Positions 22,330 through 33,099 of a DNA stretch of 64,000 nucleotides are shown here, piece by piece. Made by a program: the position numbers and the translations under genes. Position 1 is the first letter of the stretch; the number at the start of each line of letters is the position of its first letter. Below the pieces are notes generated by a model that was given only the letters and a program-made list of their open reading frames with translations, was not told the DNA's origin and did no database searches. The DNA is from Deroplatys truncata (taxonomy: Eukaryota; Arthropoda; Insecta; Mantodea; Mantidae). The stretch is from contig CM060976.1 of the NCBI GenBank assembly GCA_030765065.1, positions 61,302,539-61,366,538 of the forward strand. The letters run 5' to 3'.

Positions 22330-23040
22330 CGTGCATATTAGACACAGAAGACATTGCATTCCACCCAAGGATTCGATATCGAGATAACCCCGAAAATATT
22401 TATTTTGAGGTCCCCTGAATTCAATGCATAACTCAAAAACCAAGAGTCGGGTAAATACCAAGCTCGGTGTTTAAGTTCCAAAGATGCGACACGAATATTT
22501 TCAGGAAAACCCTCCAACTCCAAAATACCCTTTACGATTTCTTTTTAATTTTCTCAAACATGGCTCTAACGATTTTGATTAAAATACCATATATTAATAA
22601 CAAATAAACCGTACAGATATCTTGAATTTTCTGGGAATAGCCTATGAAGTCCTCTTCATACTGAAGGAATTACGTAATAATCTTGTGAAGCGTGAAGCTG
22701 TGATAGACGAAAACATACTAAACGAAGAATGTGGATCTCTTTAAAACACACTTTATTTCAAATGACTATTTTGTGGAATAAGCCATTTCCGAGATATCCA
22801 TTAGTAATGGTTTGAATTGTTCAACACTTCGTCATTCTTTTAAAGTGCTGGCGATATTCAGTTGTTTCTGTCATGGAAAGCGTATGGAACTTTTAACGCC
22901 AGCGTATAGCATCCAATTCTTAAACATGTGACTATCGCTACTCCCTTTGTATCGATAACGAAGTATGTTATGTAGCTACTTCTGCAAAACGTTTAATCAT
23001 TAAAATGGTAGACATTGTGAATGTAACAAATCCGAGTTTT
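22330..23040 (+). repeat. family A repeat, subfamily 2, 5'-truncated and deleted
   Basis: Recognisable from GACATTGCATTCCACCCAAG through GATTTTGATTAAAATACCAT to ATGTAACAAATCCGAGTTTT. The microsatellite segment is deleted (CCCCTGAATTC joins TGCATAACTC). The 5' ACTTTCTCTACT motif is not recognisable. Confidence 0.8.
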
Positions 23041-23394
23041 ATTTATTACTTTGTATGGCGTGGAATAGAACCTGGGTTAGCTCCAGGCCATATAAGCACT
23101 GTAAAGGCCTTACTACAAATAAACAAACAAATAAACCTAAATGTGATATCAGATGTTTCCAAAATAGTGATCTAAATATTAGCGAGGTAACAGGATGACA
23201 CAAGAGCTTAAGTTGAGACCTCGTTAAGAGCAGACGAGATAAACGCTGTGGCGAAACTGAATACTAATGGAAATTTTAATGACTTTAAAAGACAAATGGG
23301 CTTTGTTAACCCAAGGCTATTTGCTACATTTAGGCAGTAATGGAAAAATGTTGCCAAAACTTCTAAGGCACTTAAACTTAGATTCGATTTCATT
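23041..23394. other. spacer with a possible SINE tail
   Basis: Around 23058-23112 a short GC-richer stretch (GGCGTGGAATAGAACCTGGG) is followed by repeats of the form AAATAAAC, like the tail of a short retroelement. It is not assignable to the other SINE families here. Confidence 0.25.
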
Positions 23395-24250
23395 TTTACT
23401 TTCTCTACCACGTACTAGTAGGTAGAGAAGGTATTCCATTCCACCCAAAAATTCGATACCGAGTATTCACCGAAAATATATGTTTTGAGGTCCTAGAGAC
23501 CAAGAAAAAAACCATTTTTAGATAAAGGTCCGTTTGTGTGTGCCTGCAAACAGCATAACTCAAAAACAGAAAAGAGAACAAATAGCAAACTTTGTATTTA
23601 GATTCAGTACCTTCCAAAGATGCGACACGAAGATTTTCAAGAAAATCCCCCCATCCAAACTACCCTTTACATGGAACATTTTTCGAAATGTTTTATTTTG
23701 TAAAACTGGCTCTAACGATTTTTATTAAAATACCATATATTAAATATATTTGTATTACAAATAAAATGTGTATCTTGAATTTTCTGGCTATAGCCTGTGA
23801 AATCTTCATTCGGAATAAATTTTGTATAATTTTGTATAACTGTTAAACGCTAAGCGATAGACGAAAACACACTGCACAAAAAACGTAGATCTCTTTAAAA
23901 CACACAATTTATTTCAAATAACTTTTTTATGACAGCAGGCATTTCTGAAACATACATTATTAATGGTTCCATTTGTTCAATACTTATTGTTAGACATACT
24001 TTTAAAGTTCTGTCGATTTTCAGCTGCTTCTCGCGATATCATGGAAAGAATACGGGTTTAGGCCAGCGTATAGCGTCCGGTTCTAAAATATTATCTATAA
24101 CGAAATATGTAATGCAGGTATTTCCGGAAACTTTTATCTCCATTAAAATGAAGACGATAGGAAACTTTCGTAAGAATAACTTGTATACGTATCCACTAAT
24201 AGGCGATAGAGGGAAGAGAACAAGATATGTGAATGTAACACACCAATTTT
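23395..24250 (+). repeat. family A repeat, subfamily 2, full length
   Basis: Starts TTTTTACTTTCTCTACCACG and ends GTAACACACCAATTTTTTTT. It carries the complete subfamily 2 order, including GCGATAGACGAAAACACAC, AAAACGTAGATCTCTTTAA and GCTGCTTCTCGCGATATCA. Confidence 0.9.
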
Positions 24251-24933
24251 TTTTAAAATATCGCTCTTGAAAAATCACCATAACTTTTTAACATCACACT
24301 AGTCTCTTAGCTGCGTCTTTCACAAGTTTTAACGCTGCGGGGAATGGGTGAGAAACGTAAAAAGCGGAATCGTGCTAGCGATTTTCTCCTTTTGATTAAA
24401 AACATCACTTGAGATGCCCATCTAGCGCATCAAATCGCTTTGGATCCGGAAGGTTTCTTGCTTCGTGCCAGCCTACGGAATTAATGTAATGCTTTGTAAG
24501 ATGCATAAAATACATTGTGTAAGATGTCCCAACGCTGGGCGTTGAAACCTAAAGGAGAAAACGTTAAATCAAGCTGTTGCTATTCTACAGGTGCATTTCT
24601 TCGTTTCTCTGGCGAAGGGCTGAACTTTCAATTGAAAGAAATGCACTTTACCGTTAATGAAAGAAGTTTGCTCACATATTTAGATTATGCATTTGTGTAA
24701 ACACAAAATGAAATTATAATAAAAACTTTTCGATAATCGCACTCAATATGCCATTAGCCAATGACAGGTGGAGTATGCTAGTCAGTTGGCCAATCAAATC
24801 CGTACTACACTGATAGCAATTTACCTTCGATTACTACACTGATAGTATTTCGTGGTGGTGCACTTGTTTTTACTTTGTATGAATGCAGTGAGTCAGATCA
24901 CGCAGGCTGTGACTACAATAATAGCAACTGAAA
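24251..24933. other. no recognisable feature
   Basis: Two closely spaced copies of TACACTGATAG (24805 and 24836) and two CCAAT-type motifs (near 24759 and 24790) lie just upstream of the recombinase-like ORF. They could belong to its promoter or repeat end, but this is conjecture. Confidence 0.3.
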
Positions 24934-25500
24934 ATGTTGCGCCTTAGTAGTCAAAATATTGATAATATAAAAGCAGCTGTAGTTAATTTAACGCCAGAAA
25001 ACACAAAGAAGAACAAAAATATGGTGTGGAAGCAATTTTCAGAATTCTGTACGGAGAGAAATTATAAAACTGACGGCTCAGTTAGCGACAAAGAGATTGC
25101 TTCCATTCTACAGGACCGGAGTCATAACATGAGGAGAAAGAACGGTAAATAAAAAATTAAATTGAGTTTTATTTATGGACGCTCTTTAACTGCTGTGCTC
25201 TTTAGCGTCTTATTCTATATATTGAGCGTGAAAGACCGGCAATGTTGCTCGGGGGCCTCTTTATCAGGCTTGAGGTTCTTTTACATGTCGTAAATCTACG
25301 AAACGGGACCACCGGTTTTACTTCCCTTCTGAAGGAAACCATGCTAGGATTTTTACGCCCGAAAAGATCCATCGGTCTCAGTCGGGTTGGAACCCACGAC
25401 CTCGGGAACTAGAGGCTAGCATGGTAACCACTACACCACGGAGAACGACAGAAAGAACGGTGAGAATTACAAAAAAGTAGTAGTAAAAATGTAACGGCTA
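24934..25500 (+). pseudogene. recombinase core-binding-like ORF split by a SINE
   Basis: From the ATG at 24934 the frame reads 71 residues, including NLTPENTKKNKNMVWKQFSE, FCTERNYKTDG and HNMRRKNG. This resembles the N-terminal SAM-like, core-binding part of tyrosine-recombinase-derived proteins (Crypton and ZMYM/KCTD1-related DUF3504 type). It is interrupted after ...KNG by a minus-strand SINE (25147-25449) flanked by the 12-base duplication AGAAAGAACGGT. Skipping the SINE and one duplicate, the frame continues as ENYKKVVVKM and then stops. The catalytic recombinase domain is absent. The ancestral frame is clear; the family call is moderate and based only on pattern. Confidence 0.5.
25147..25449 (-). 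repeat. tRNA-derived SINE, family 1, full length with 12-bp duplication
   Basis: A complete copy: tail TTTATTTATGGACGCTCTTT, body with CACCGGTTTTACTTCCC and TTTTTACGCCCGAAAAGATC, and on the minus strand a box B-like GGGTTCCAACCCGAC and box A-like GTGTAGTGGTTACC in the head near 25390-25445. Direct repeats AGAAAGAACGGT lie at 25135-25146 and 25450-25461. It inserted into an open reading frame. This copy best defines the family ends. Confidence 0.9.
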
Positions 25501-25919
25501 GAATGACACAAGAAAAACTGTATAATGAGTATAATAGAAGAATAAACCCTTTCACAGACGTTACATTAATAATAAGCGTTTCGTGTGATTATCTACCGAG
25601 CAGCACTGCTATTGGTTTTACGTGACAATTTAACTTCGGTTTCAAACTCGTGCATCTTTTTATAAGATAATTATTTCTCCACCTCCGGTCTCGAAATAAA
25701 TATAATGAAAAGCAGCATTCGTCCACCTCAATTAAATTGTCATAACGCTATCAGCACTAATGCTACTACTGTTGATAGTTTTCGATTTGGGATGAGTATT
25801 CGATGTCAACGTGAATAATGGGTTAGCTTAAAGCCAAAACTTGCAATGCCTATTTGCATAATTATTTCACTGAAGAATGACTGAAACAATTGTTTTAAAA
25901 CTTAACCTATAACGCACAC

Positions 25920-25968
25920 GTGGAAGAAAGTAAAAAAAAAAAGTCTGATGTGGTACACACACATTATT
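25920..25968 (-). repeat. family A end-to-start junction fragment
   Basis: ACACGTGGAAGAAAGT, a family A 5' end in minus orientation, an A11 run, then GTCTGATGTGGTACACACAC, a family A 3' end in the same orientation. Only about 20 bases of each end remain. This equals the junction of the head-to-tail pair at 18443. Confidence 0.55.
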
Positions 25969-25969
25969 T

Positions 25970-27090
25970 TCTTTTGTTTGTATTGCAATCAGGTTATTAA
26001 GATTGTCAACTTACGATCCATGGCAATAACGTTGCTAAGGATTAGAAATTAGTTTCATTGTCGAAAAATATAATTTTTCTAACATGTTTTGCTATTTAGC
26101 ACGAACGTTCATAGGATTAATATTTAAGAGGTTGTGCTAAGTTTTTGATATTACGTATCTGTATTTATAAAAACAGTTACATACACAGTAGCTGCGATTT
26201 CCGACTTCTACAGGAAACAACGCGGCTCTAAATGCAAAACTGCTACACATTTTGTGCTCTAAGATTTTATTCCTAAATTTTGAGTGAAAGACCTTTAATA
26301 TTTACGCGAAAGATTAAACTACTGGGATGTCTTCATTTAAAAAGATACATACTGATACCTACATAAAATGTTATTTCACCTAAAATATTTTTGCATTTTT
26401 TTCAAGTTAGCTGGTTTGTTTCTTGGTTTGTTCTATATGTTTACATTTTAATGTAGTTTTATTTCTAAACTTGCCTCAGAAAAGCAGGTGTATTTTTGAT
26501 TAAGGATTTACGTTAGCTAGACAGAATGGGGGTGAGGAAAGAGAGGAGAGGAGGGGAGAGAGAGAGCGAGAGCGAGGGTTCTCCCTTACCCAGCGGGATA
26601 ACGCAAGAGAAATTGTCCTTGTCAGACAAAAAAAAATTCTAAGTTAGGTAATCGATCTAATCACTTCCATAAGAATTATAAGTAGCTAGTAAAGCACATG
26701 ATATCTGATAGGCTTCCACACTAAATTATATGAAGGTTGCTGTATATTTTGGGAGAATTTAGTATGTAAAATGCAATTCAGTTTTAAAAACGGACTCTGA
26801 TATGCATACAATATCTAGAACAGGAATTTCATTTACATAGTGAATGACAGGGAAAGTATCTTCGGTTGGAGAGGAAGGAGGTTACAGTATTCGGTTTGCT
26901 TGTCTTCCGATGAGTTTAGCACAGCGTTGCCGTTGAATCCTGCTACCTGCAAGAACATGAAGTTATGAGGAGGAAAGGGAGAGTGACGAGTGACAAAATG
27001 TCAAACCTGGTTGTGCTGTAATCTATTCAGATCACCTGATTTCTACACTGTTTGCTCAACTGAATTCTATCAACTAAACAAACTGTATTG
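25970..27090. other. no gene; purine tract at 26521-26580
   Basis: AT-rich sequence with one strongly purine-biased tract of G and A at 26527-26578. No coding or repeat family was recognised. Confidence 0.4.
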
Positions 27091-27094
27091 TACA

Positions 27095-27745
27095 TCCTGG
27101 AAACCGGACCTCCAAAGTCATTCTTGATCTTTTCATCTCAAAAGCTCGCTGCAATTCACAATTTATCATAATCCAATATTCTCGCAAAGGAAATCCAGCT
27201 GCTTCTTCACAAAGTTAATGAAGGTAAACATGTAACCTTAATGTTGGTACCTTCACATTCCAGAACTGAGGGTAACGAATCGTCCGACCAGGCAGCAAAA
27301 GAAGCTACGAAAATCCCCTTAAGCGATCCAGCAAATGTCACCGTGCAGTGATATCACAAATGTGGAAAATATACCTTAAGAGTGGAAGACAAGATGGCTC
27401 GACACTTCGCAATACAAACTGCAAAATATAATGTCCAGTCTCAACTGCCTGTAAAAATTCTATTCAGACAGGATCAAGTTTTTTAATATCCCGACTAAGA
27501 ATAGGCATTCCAACATTACGCACAGCTATCTTCTAAAACAGCACCACCCTCAGATCTGCCAGCAGTGTAACGTACAACTGATCATCAAGCACATTATCAC
27601 CAGGTGCCAACTTTTCAATCCATGACGACAGCACTACCAAATACCAGTGAACTTTAATCAGCGCTTAACTCCTCTCCTAACTGCCTCAGGGTAATTCAGT
27701 AAAGAAGTGTGATACTTATTTAAGAGAACTAGTTACAAAAGTAGG
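27095..27745 (+). pseudogene. non-LTR retrotransposon RNase H / C-terminal remnant
   Basis: Reading across frames gives a decayed RNase H end: EIQLLLHKVNEGKHVTLM, then LVPSHSRTEGNESSDQAAKE, which matches the VPSHxGIxGNExAD block with its final catalytic Asp. Further on come SRLRIGIPTLRTAIF and a zinc-knuckle-like CQQCNVQLIIKHIITRCQLF, the usual C-terminal pattern of RNase H-bearing insect elements (Jockey/I/R1 group). Several frameshifts and stops occur. The reverse transcriptase that should lie upstream is missing, as expected for a 5'-truncated copy. Confidence 0.7.
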
Positions 27746-28545
27746 AGTTTAGTAATGAGAGGCTCAAGTTAGAACACGACGGAAGGGAGTATTTTATCTA
27801 CCTTCAGAGTATTGTAGTATATCTTTTAAATTTAGCATTATTTATTGCGGAAACGATATGTTTAGAGAAAGAGTAGCGTGGACTTTGGGGAAAAGAGACA
27901 CGATAAATCAACAAACTTTGTTGTTATATTCTCCAGGTTTGGATGCTAGTTTCATATGTGAATTTAAAGTAAAGATGAGCGAAGGTGATTTTCACAGTTC
28001 ATCAGGAAAATTTTGAAAGTAGTCCAATATGCAACTATTAATATACTTCCAGAAAAGTAAACGACAGTTTATTTATGCACATAGTTATACGAATGAAGCA
28101 GACGTAAATTAAAGATTCTTTGATGGCGAATTTTTATGGGAAGTCGAAAAGTATTAAAGCTTCGAGTCTTTGGAATGAATATCCCATGGTGACATAACTG
28201 TTTTGATTAATGATAATATTGATATAATAAGTTTGGAAAATTAAAGACATTTTTAAGAATGTATTTTACGTATTGTTGAACCTGTATTTTATGTTTTGAT
28301 AGCGTGTTTTGTGTTTTGTTAGAATATAAAGTATATGTTTTGTTGCCTAGTAACTACTAAGTAAAGCATCACTGCTTATTATAGTAGTAGATAAAAACAT
28401 ATAATGCTTTACTTTAATTCCAAAGTTCATGTGCAAATAATTATAAAGTCGCGATATGACGTTAGGTTAAAGCGATTATAAAAAAGGTTATAATAAAAAA
28501 ATGGCCAACCTGGATGAAACACTACTCTAATTGTGTGATCTTCAC
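27746..28545. other. no recognisable feature
   Basis: AT-rich. Repeated TTTTGTGTTTTGTTAGAATA-like phrases near 28290-28345. It may include the 3' untranslated part of the preceding retroelement. Confidence 0.3.
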
Positions 28546-28550
28546 AACTT

Positions 28551-28838
28551 AAGCTGTCCTCCGTGAGAGGTACCATGCTAGCTTCTAATTCCCGAGTTCG
28601 CGTGTTCAAATCCGGCGGAGGCTGATGGATTTTTTTCGGGCGAAAAATCCTTAGCTTGACCTCCTTCGGAAGGGAAGTAAAGTCAGTGGCCCTGTGTCAT
28701 GGATTTACGGCACTAAAAGAACCTCGAGCCTGATACAGAGACCTCTGAGCAAAATTTCCGGTCTTTCCGTCCAATATAGAATGGGACGCTAAGAACTATA
28801 GTAGTTAAAGAACGTCCATAAATAAAATACAATTTAAT
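28551..28838 (+). repeat. tRNA-derived SINE, family 1
   Basis: Plus-strand copy: head CTCCGTGAGAGGTACCATGC, box B CGTGTTCAAATCCGGC near 28599-28614, body CCTTCGGAAGGGAAGTAAAG and AAAAGAACCTCGAGCCTGAT, tail TTAAAGAACGTCCATAAATA. Flanks CTTCACAACTTA (28540-28551) and CTTTGCAACTTA (28841-28852) are similar in 10 of 12 bases and may be a decayed target duplication. Confidence 0.85.
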
Positions 28839-29109
28839 TTCTTTGCAACTTATGAATTTACTTTTCAGATAGCATGACAACAGTGTCATGTCAAATGTTA
28901 CACGAGACCTGCGTACCGTCGGTAGCTATTTCAGCTGCGTTTTGTCGTTCCACGGATAATTTTCTTATAACAGTTCCAAGCTATTATTAGGCTGCTACTG
29001 CTGTTAGTCGCGTTCAACATACCACCTATAGGCAATTTATAGACCGCCTATCATTTCCACGGTTTTATGCAATAATTCCTTGATGTTACAGGTTACGTAT
29101 GCGTTTAAC

Positions 29110-29330
29110 AGTGGCTGTGGTTATCACGCTAGTCTCTGGTTCCCGAGGTCGCGGGTTCAGAGGCGATGGATCTTCCTCGGGTGTAAAATTTCTTAGTATG
29201 GCTTCCTTCAGAAGTGAATTAAATGTTTATTTGCATATGAACTAACCTCATACCTTGAAAAAGAAATCCCTGAGCAACATTAATTCACGCCCGCAGAGTT
29301 TTACTTTTCTCTCGTGGAGAATCTATGGGC
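29110..29330 (+). repeat. tRNA-derived SINE, family 1, decayed
   Basis: Head CACGCTAGTCTCTGGTTCCC and GAGGTCGCGGGTTCAGAGGC, with part of box B deleted. The body is recognisable only as GCTTCCTTCAGAAGTGAATT and AATCCCTGAGCAACATTAAT, ending near CACGCCCGCAGAG. The middle contains unrelated AT-rich sequence and the tail is missing. Confidence 0.7.
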
Positions 29331-29334
29331 GGTA

Positions 29335-30179
29335 GACTATCACCTGCAGCCGTGCGCGCGGAATAAGTGACTGTAGCAATTCAGTCGATTACTGAAAGCA
29401 CCCCTAAGATATCCCTTTAAGCCAACGGCGTGCCCGATTTTAGCTTAGGGAAACAACAGCAGCAAGCAGAATGACCGATAAACGGTTATAAAATACATTT
29501 TGAATCTACCATATATCCAATTGGAAGCCCTAAAAATCTAGAGAGCTCATAGATGACTTTATAGTTACCAATAATCATCAGTAATTTCTTCTGTATAGAT
29601 AACATGATATTATGGACCTTTTTTAAAATTCTTGAAGTAATTTTAGATCCCTTTAGCATAGCAAGTGAAAACTCTTGCTTAAGTATCAGCTTGTACATCT
29701 TTTCTAAGTTCATGAAAGGCATAACACACCTGTGTTGATCATTAATGTGTATTTATACTAATATAGAGAGATAAAATTTGTGCATTTGTGGGGTGGAGGT
29801 TTAAAAGCTGGTGGAGTCAATACTCATGTTATCCAATTTCAATTCAGTTTCTTGTATATGAATAGTATGATTTTTAACGAATTTCAGCCCAAAGTGGTAA
29901 AGGGGAGTATTAAGATATTTTAAAATTGAGCTATTGAGGGAGGAAGTTGTATACCATTGACTCTGGTTTCAAGAACTTTGTTATCAATGGGGCATTTTGG
30001 TATTACTTTGACAAAACTTGGTAGTTTTGGATTTTACAATATAAAAAGAATTGTAACTACCCTACAACTTTCAAAAACTTTACTGAAACTACCCTTACTT
30101 TCAATCGCTAAGATACAAATTAATACTTATTCTACAGGATCCAACGAACATTTTATTATAGACTATGTTGTTATTCTCA
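29335..30179. other. no gene; first unit of a diffuse direct repeat
   Basis: The stretch near 30050-30125 (CTACCCTACAACTTTCAAAA ... CTTTCAATCGCT) recurs with changes near 30665-30830 and 31437-31650. The SINE at 30180 sits between units. No coding signal. Confidence 0.35.
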
Positions 30180-30640
30180 AACGGAAAGGGATGGTTCAGG
30201 CGGTGGTCCGCATTCGGAAGGTCGTGAATTGATTTCCGCGGCCGACCTTCCTGACCCATAGATTTTTTCACGGTTTTCCTGGGTCACTAGGGAATGCTGG
30301 GAAGGTCCATTACATCCCCCGAGCTCTCTGTCCCTCCATTTCACCTCCATTCTCAACTTCACTTCCCTTTCATCGCTTGGTCTGTTTCAAGATTGAAAAT
30401 GTCGGCGCGAGTCTCGGCGTTGCAAGGCAGGGAAAAGGATGCTCTATGTATCCTTTGGTCCCCGGAAGAGGAGCGGTCTCCTAGTTCCGGGTCCCCTGTG
30501 GGGTGTGAAAGCCTGCGGGGGGGGGTTACACCACCTGTCATCCAGGGAGTTTCAATCTATAAAAGGTAGGGACCCTGTCCTCTGCCCTGTCATGTCCCCT
30601 AGTTCAGCCGCCCTCTGTCTCCTCTCACCTCAACCCCCGT
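30180..30640 (+). repeat. GC-rich SINE, family 2, plus-strand copy
   Basis: Shares with the 11803-12348 insert, in the same order: GTGGTCCGCATTCGG, CCCATAGATTTTTTCACGG, GGGAATGCTGGGAAGG, TCTGTCCCTCCATTT and GGAAAAGGATGCTC. The 3' boundary is unclear; pyrimidine-rich sequence continues to about 30660. Paired open frames on both strands are by-products of its GC richness. Confidence 0.65.
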
Positions 30641-30654
30641 ATCTAGTCCTACTC

Positions 30655-31660
30655 CTACTCTTCTCAAAAACCACCCCACCATATTTTCAGCTCCTTATGC
30701 AGAAATTTGTACTGTTGAACCCATCTTGTCGAATTGTTCAAATTTACTGTAGAACCTGACGAAAGCCATAGGTTACCTTACAACTTCCAAACGCTTCCCA
30801 ACTTTATGCTCAATCACATTATGCCTCGGCATTTTTTAAAACTGTCCTTGCCTGTATAGTCTAGTGCAGGAATGGCGATGCTTTTGGTTTCCTATAGTGT
30901 TTTTCTTTATTTAATGTTGGCAGAAACTCCCTATCATCTGTATATCATACCAGTCCTGGGTGAGCTAATCTCTCTTGGTTTGAATTCAAGTCCGATACAT
31001 ACGCATTATTCTATGAACAAAGGTCAGACATAAGTGAGTGACGAAAAGGGAGGAGTGCGAAACCATTTCACCTGAGTGGCTGAAAAGCATGCTTCATAAC
31101 GACAGTCCACACCAATCCTTAGACGAGACCGTCTCGTATTGGTATGATGTCAAAGTCTGGCACTCAAATATTTATAAATTATAACCTATGAGGACAGGTC
31201 GATTTCATCTTCAGGAGCGAAGAAAAAGGGAGGAGTAAGACAAACATTAAGTGGAATGCTAGAACCAGTTAAGGAGTGAGGACTGGGCGTTTAGTACTTC
31301 CTTACCTCCTTACCAACAAACACTGGGCATGAAATCGACACGATACTTTAATCCCTAACAAACAAAACTTCACTGCTTAACCAATCAGGGCACAAATTGT
31401 GCTCTTGAGCTATACAACTCTGAGAAAATTCTAGGGTACCTTACAACTTCAAAGAACTAACCTTACTCATATTTTCAATCACTTATGTACAAATTTGCAC
31501 CATATGACTAATCTGGACAAAGCTTTGGCCTGTTATTCTTTAGGTAGGAGTGAAAATTGTAGGCTACTCAACACTTTTGAAAACTAACCCTTACTTACAG
31601 AATGCATCCATGCAGTGCTGAGTAAGACACCCAATTTTATGATTGAAAACTCAAATGACC
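30655..31660 (+). repeat. diffuse direct repeats, about 100-125 bp apart
   Basis: Decayed units share TACCTTACAACTTCMAA-like starts and TTTTCAATCACTTATG/ACAAATTTGYAC-like middles: near 30665-30720, 30770-30830, 31437-31505 and 31558-31600, plus 30050-30125 on the other side of the SINE. This suggests an old tandem array, or repeated segments of one element, later broken up. Confidence 0.4.
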
Positions 31661-31860
31661 AGCTTAACGAAAATCCACTCTTGACTAGCCAAGTGCAACT
31701 AAAATATTTTTGAAAATACTTGTGAATGAGCAGTTTCATATTATTTTGGTATAATGACATGGTTTGCATTACCGAAGCCAATTTTGTTTCACATGTTTCT
31801 TCTCTGGAAAAACCTCCTCCTTTTATCGCGACAACCAGATTACCACGCTAGTTTTGCCCA

Positions 31861-31930
31861 CCTTCGTGGTGTGGGGGCAGCGTGTCTGCCTCATATTCAT
31901 GAGGTTCCGAATTCGAAGTTCAGTTAAGGG
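31861..31930 (+). repeat. tRNA-like SINE head, family 3-like
   Basis: TTCGTGGTGTGGGGGCAGCG followed by TGTCTGCCTCATATTCATGA and GGTTCCGAATTCGAAG gives box A-like and box B-like motifs in the same arrangement as the minus-strand SINE at 13760-13992. The body beyond about 31930 was not recognised. Confidence 0.5.
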
Positions 31931-32067
31931 CGCTCCCCAGAGTTTTCTCTTTACCTTTGAAGACAAACTCTCCTTCATTTACTCTTTCGATTAAGGACGA
32001 TAAATTCAGAAAGAAATCTTGTTTTAGTATTCTGTGCATGATGAAACATTCCAAGCATTATTTTGTT

Positions 32068-32460
32068 AACCGAGCGAGTTGGTTCCACGGTAATGTGTGA
32101 AGCTCTTATTTGGGAGCTTTCGGGTTCAATTCACGCTGACCGCCCTCTCTGACCTCGATTTTTTGTGGTTTTTGCTGGTCGGTAGGCGAATGCTGAGGTG
32201 GTTTTTCATCTAACACGATTTCTACCGCATTTACCCTTCATGTTTCAGGTGTGCTTCTAGGTTTCGTGGTGTATGGCGATGCTTGCTCTAAGAAACTGTA
32301 TTCTAAAGGGCTGCCTGGTTGGACGGGTCATTCGTCCCCTCTGGGAAGCTCCAGTAGTGGGACGGGTTTTAGGGTCAGGAACTGTTAACGACTTCCGTGC
32401 GTTCTCTACGGGCTGTAGCCTCCTTTTATTCACACATGCGTCCTGCTTTCAATAATTCTC
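32068..32460 (+). repeat. tRNA-derived SINE related to family 2
   Basis: AACCGAGCGAGTTGGTTCCACG, then TTCGGGTTCAATTCACGC (box B-like), GGCGAATGCTGAGGTGG and TTTACCCTTCATGTTTCAGG. The CCGAGCG start and the AATGCTG block are shared with 11803-12348 (minus) and 30180 (plus), but divergence is large. The end is approximate. Confidence 0.5.
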
Positions 32461-32559
32461 GCTAAAGAATTCTCCCGAGAGTCAAACTATGTTTTGACAT
32501 CTTTGCAAATACCCTAATATGTTTCAAATCTGTTTCAGGACCATTGAGAGTGCGTACAA

Positions 32560-33095
32560 TGATCACTACATTCACAAAAATCTGCACCCCCTTGCTTAAA
32601 CTGTACTTGCTAGTCGAAAAAGCTGATGAACTTGCAAGACAGGGGCAGCTTCACAATTTATTGGAGCAGAGCGGGCTTTAGGAACATCTCGATGTTTATA
32701 AGAGAGCCTATTAAAAAAAAGTGGTCCAAAGTAGAACATTATAAAACCTGGCTTAAAACTCCAGGAAACAAACATGGTAAGCTATTTATTAGAAACTCAT
32801 GTAAGAAAAGAGCTGAAAGCTTACTTAAATGTAACAGCTGAGAACATGCTCCTGTGAAAAATGGGAGTGTTTCAGGGTAACTAAGATTGCAGATTGTGCA
32901 AGAAAGAAACTGAAACAGCCCAGGGCATTTATATGCCGATAATGTGAGCCAAGGCCTCACAGGAGATATATTGGTTTTGGGAAAATGTTTTTAGAACTAG
33001 AATAATTTGAAATCATATCCGAGACCGTATTCCTTGGTAAAGGGTGCAGACACAATGAATTGGCTTTAAAACGATACAGGTAGCACAGTAAGCCC
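32560..33095 (+). pseudogene. non-LTR retrotransposon RNase H / C-terminal remnant
   Basis: One frame gives EKADELARQGQLHN, the end of an RNase H domain (NExADxLA motif). The next gives KVEHYKTWLKTPGNKHGKLF and IRNSCKKRAESLLKCN, the basic linker typical of insect R1/Jockey-like C-termini. A degraded cysteine-rich block (CRLCKKETET-like, near 32885-32920) follows, then HRRYIGFGKMF-like and FLGKGCRHNELAL phrases in other frames. Stops and frameshifts show it is dead. It is a different piece from the one at 27095-27745, but of the same broad group. Confidence 0.7.
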
Positions 33096-33099
33096 TAGG

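Noticed and set aside
30294..30759. Overlapping plus-strand ORFs of 91 and 106 residues
   Set aside because: Part of the SINE family 2 copy and its pyrimidine-rich tail; no family motif.
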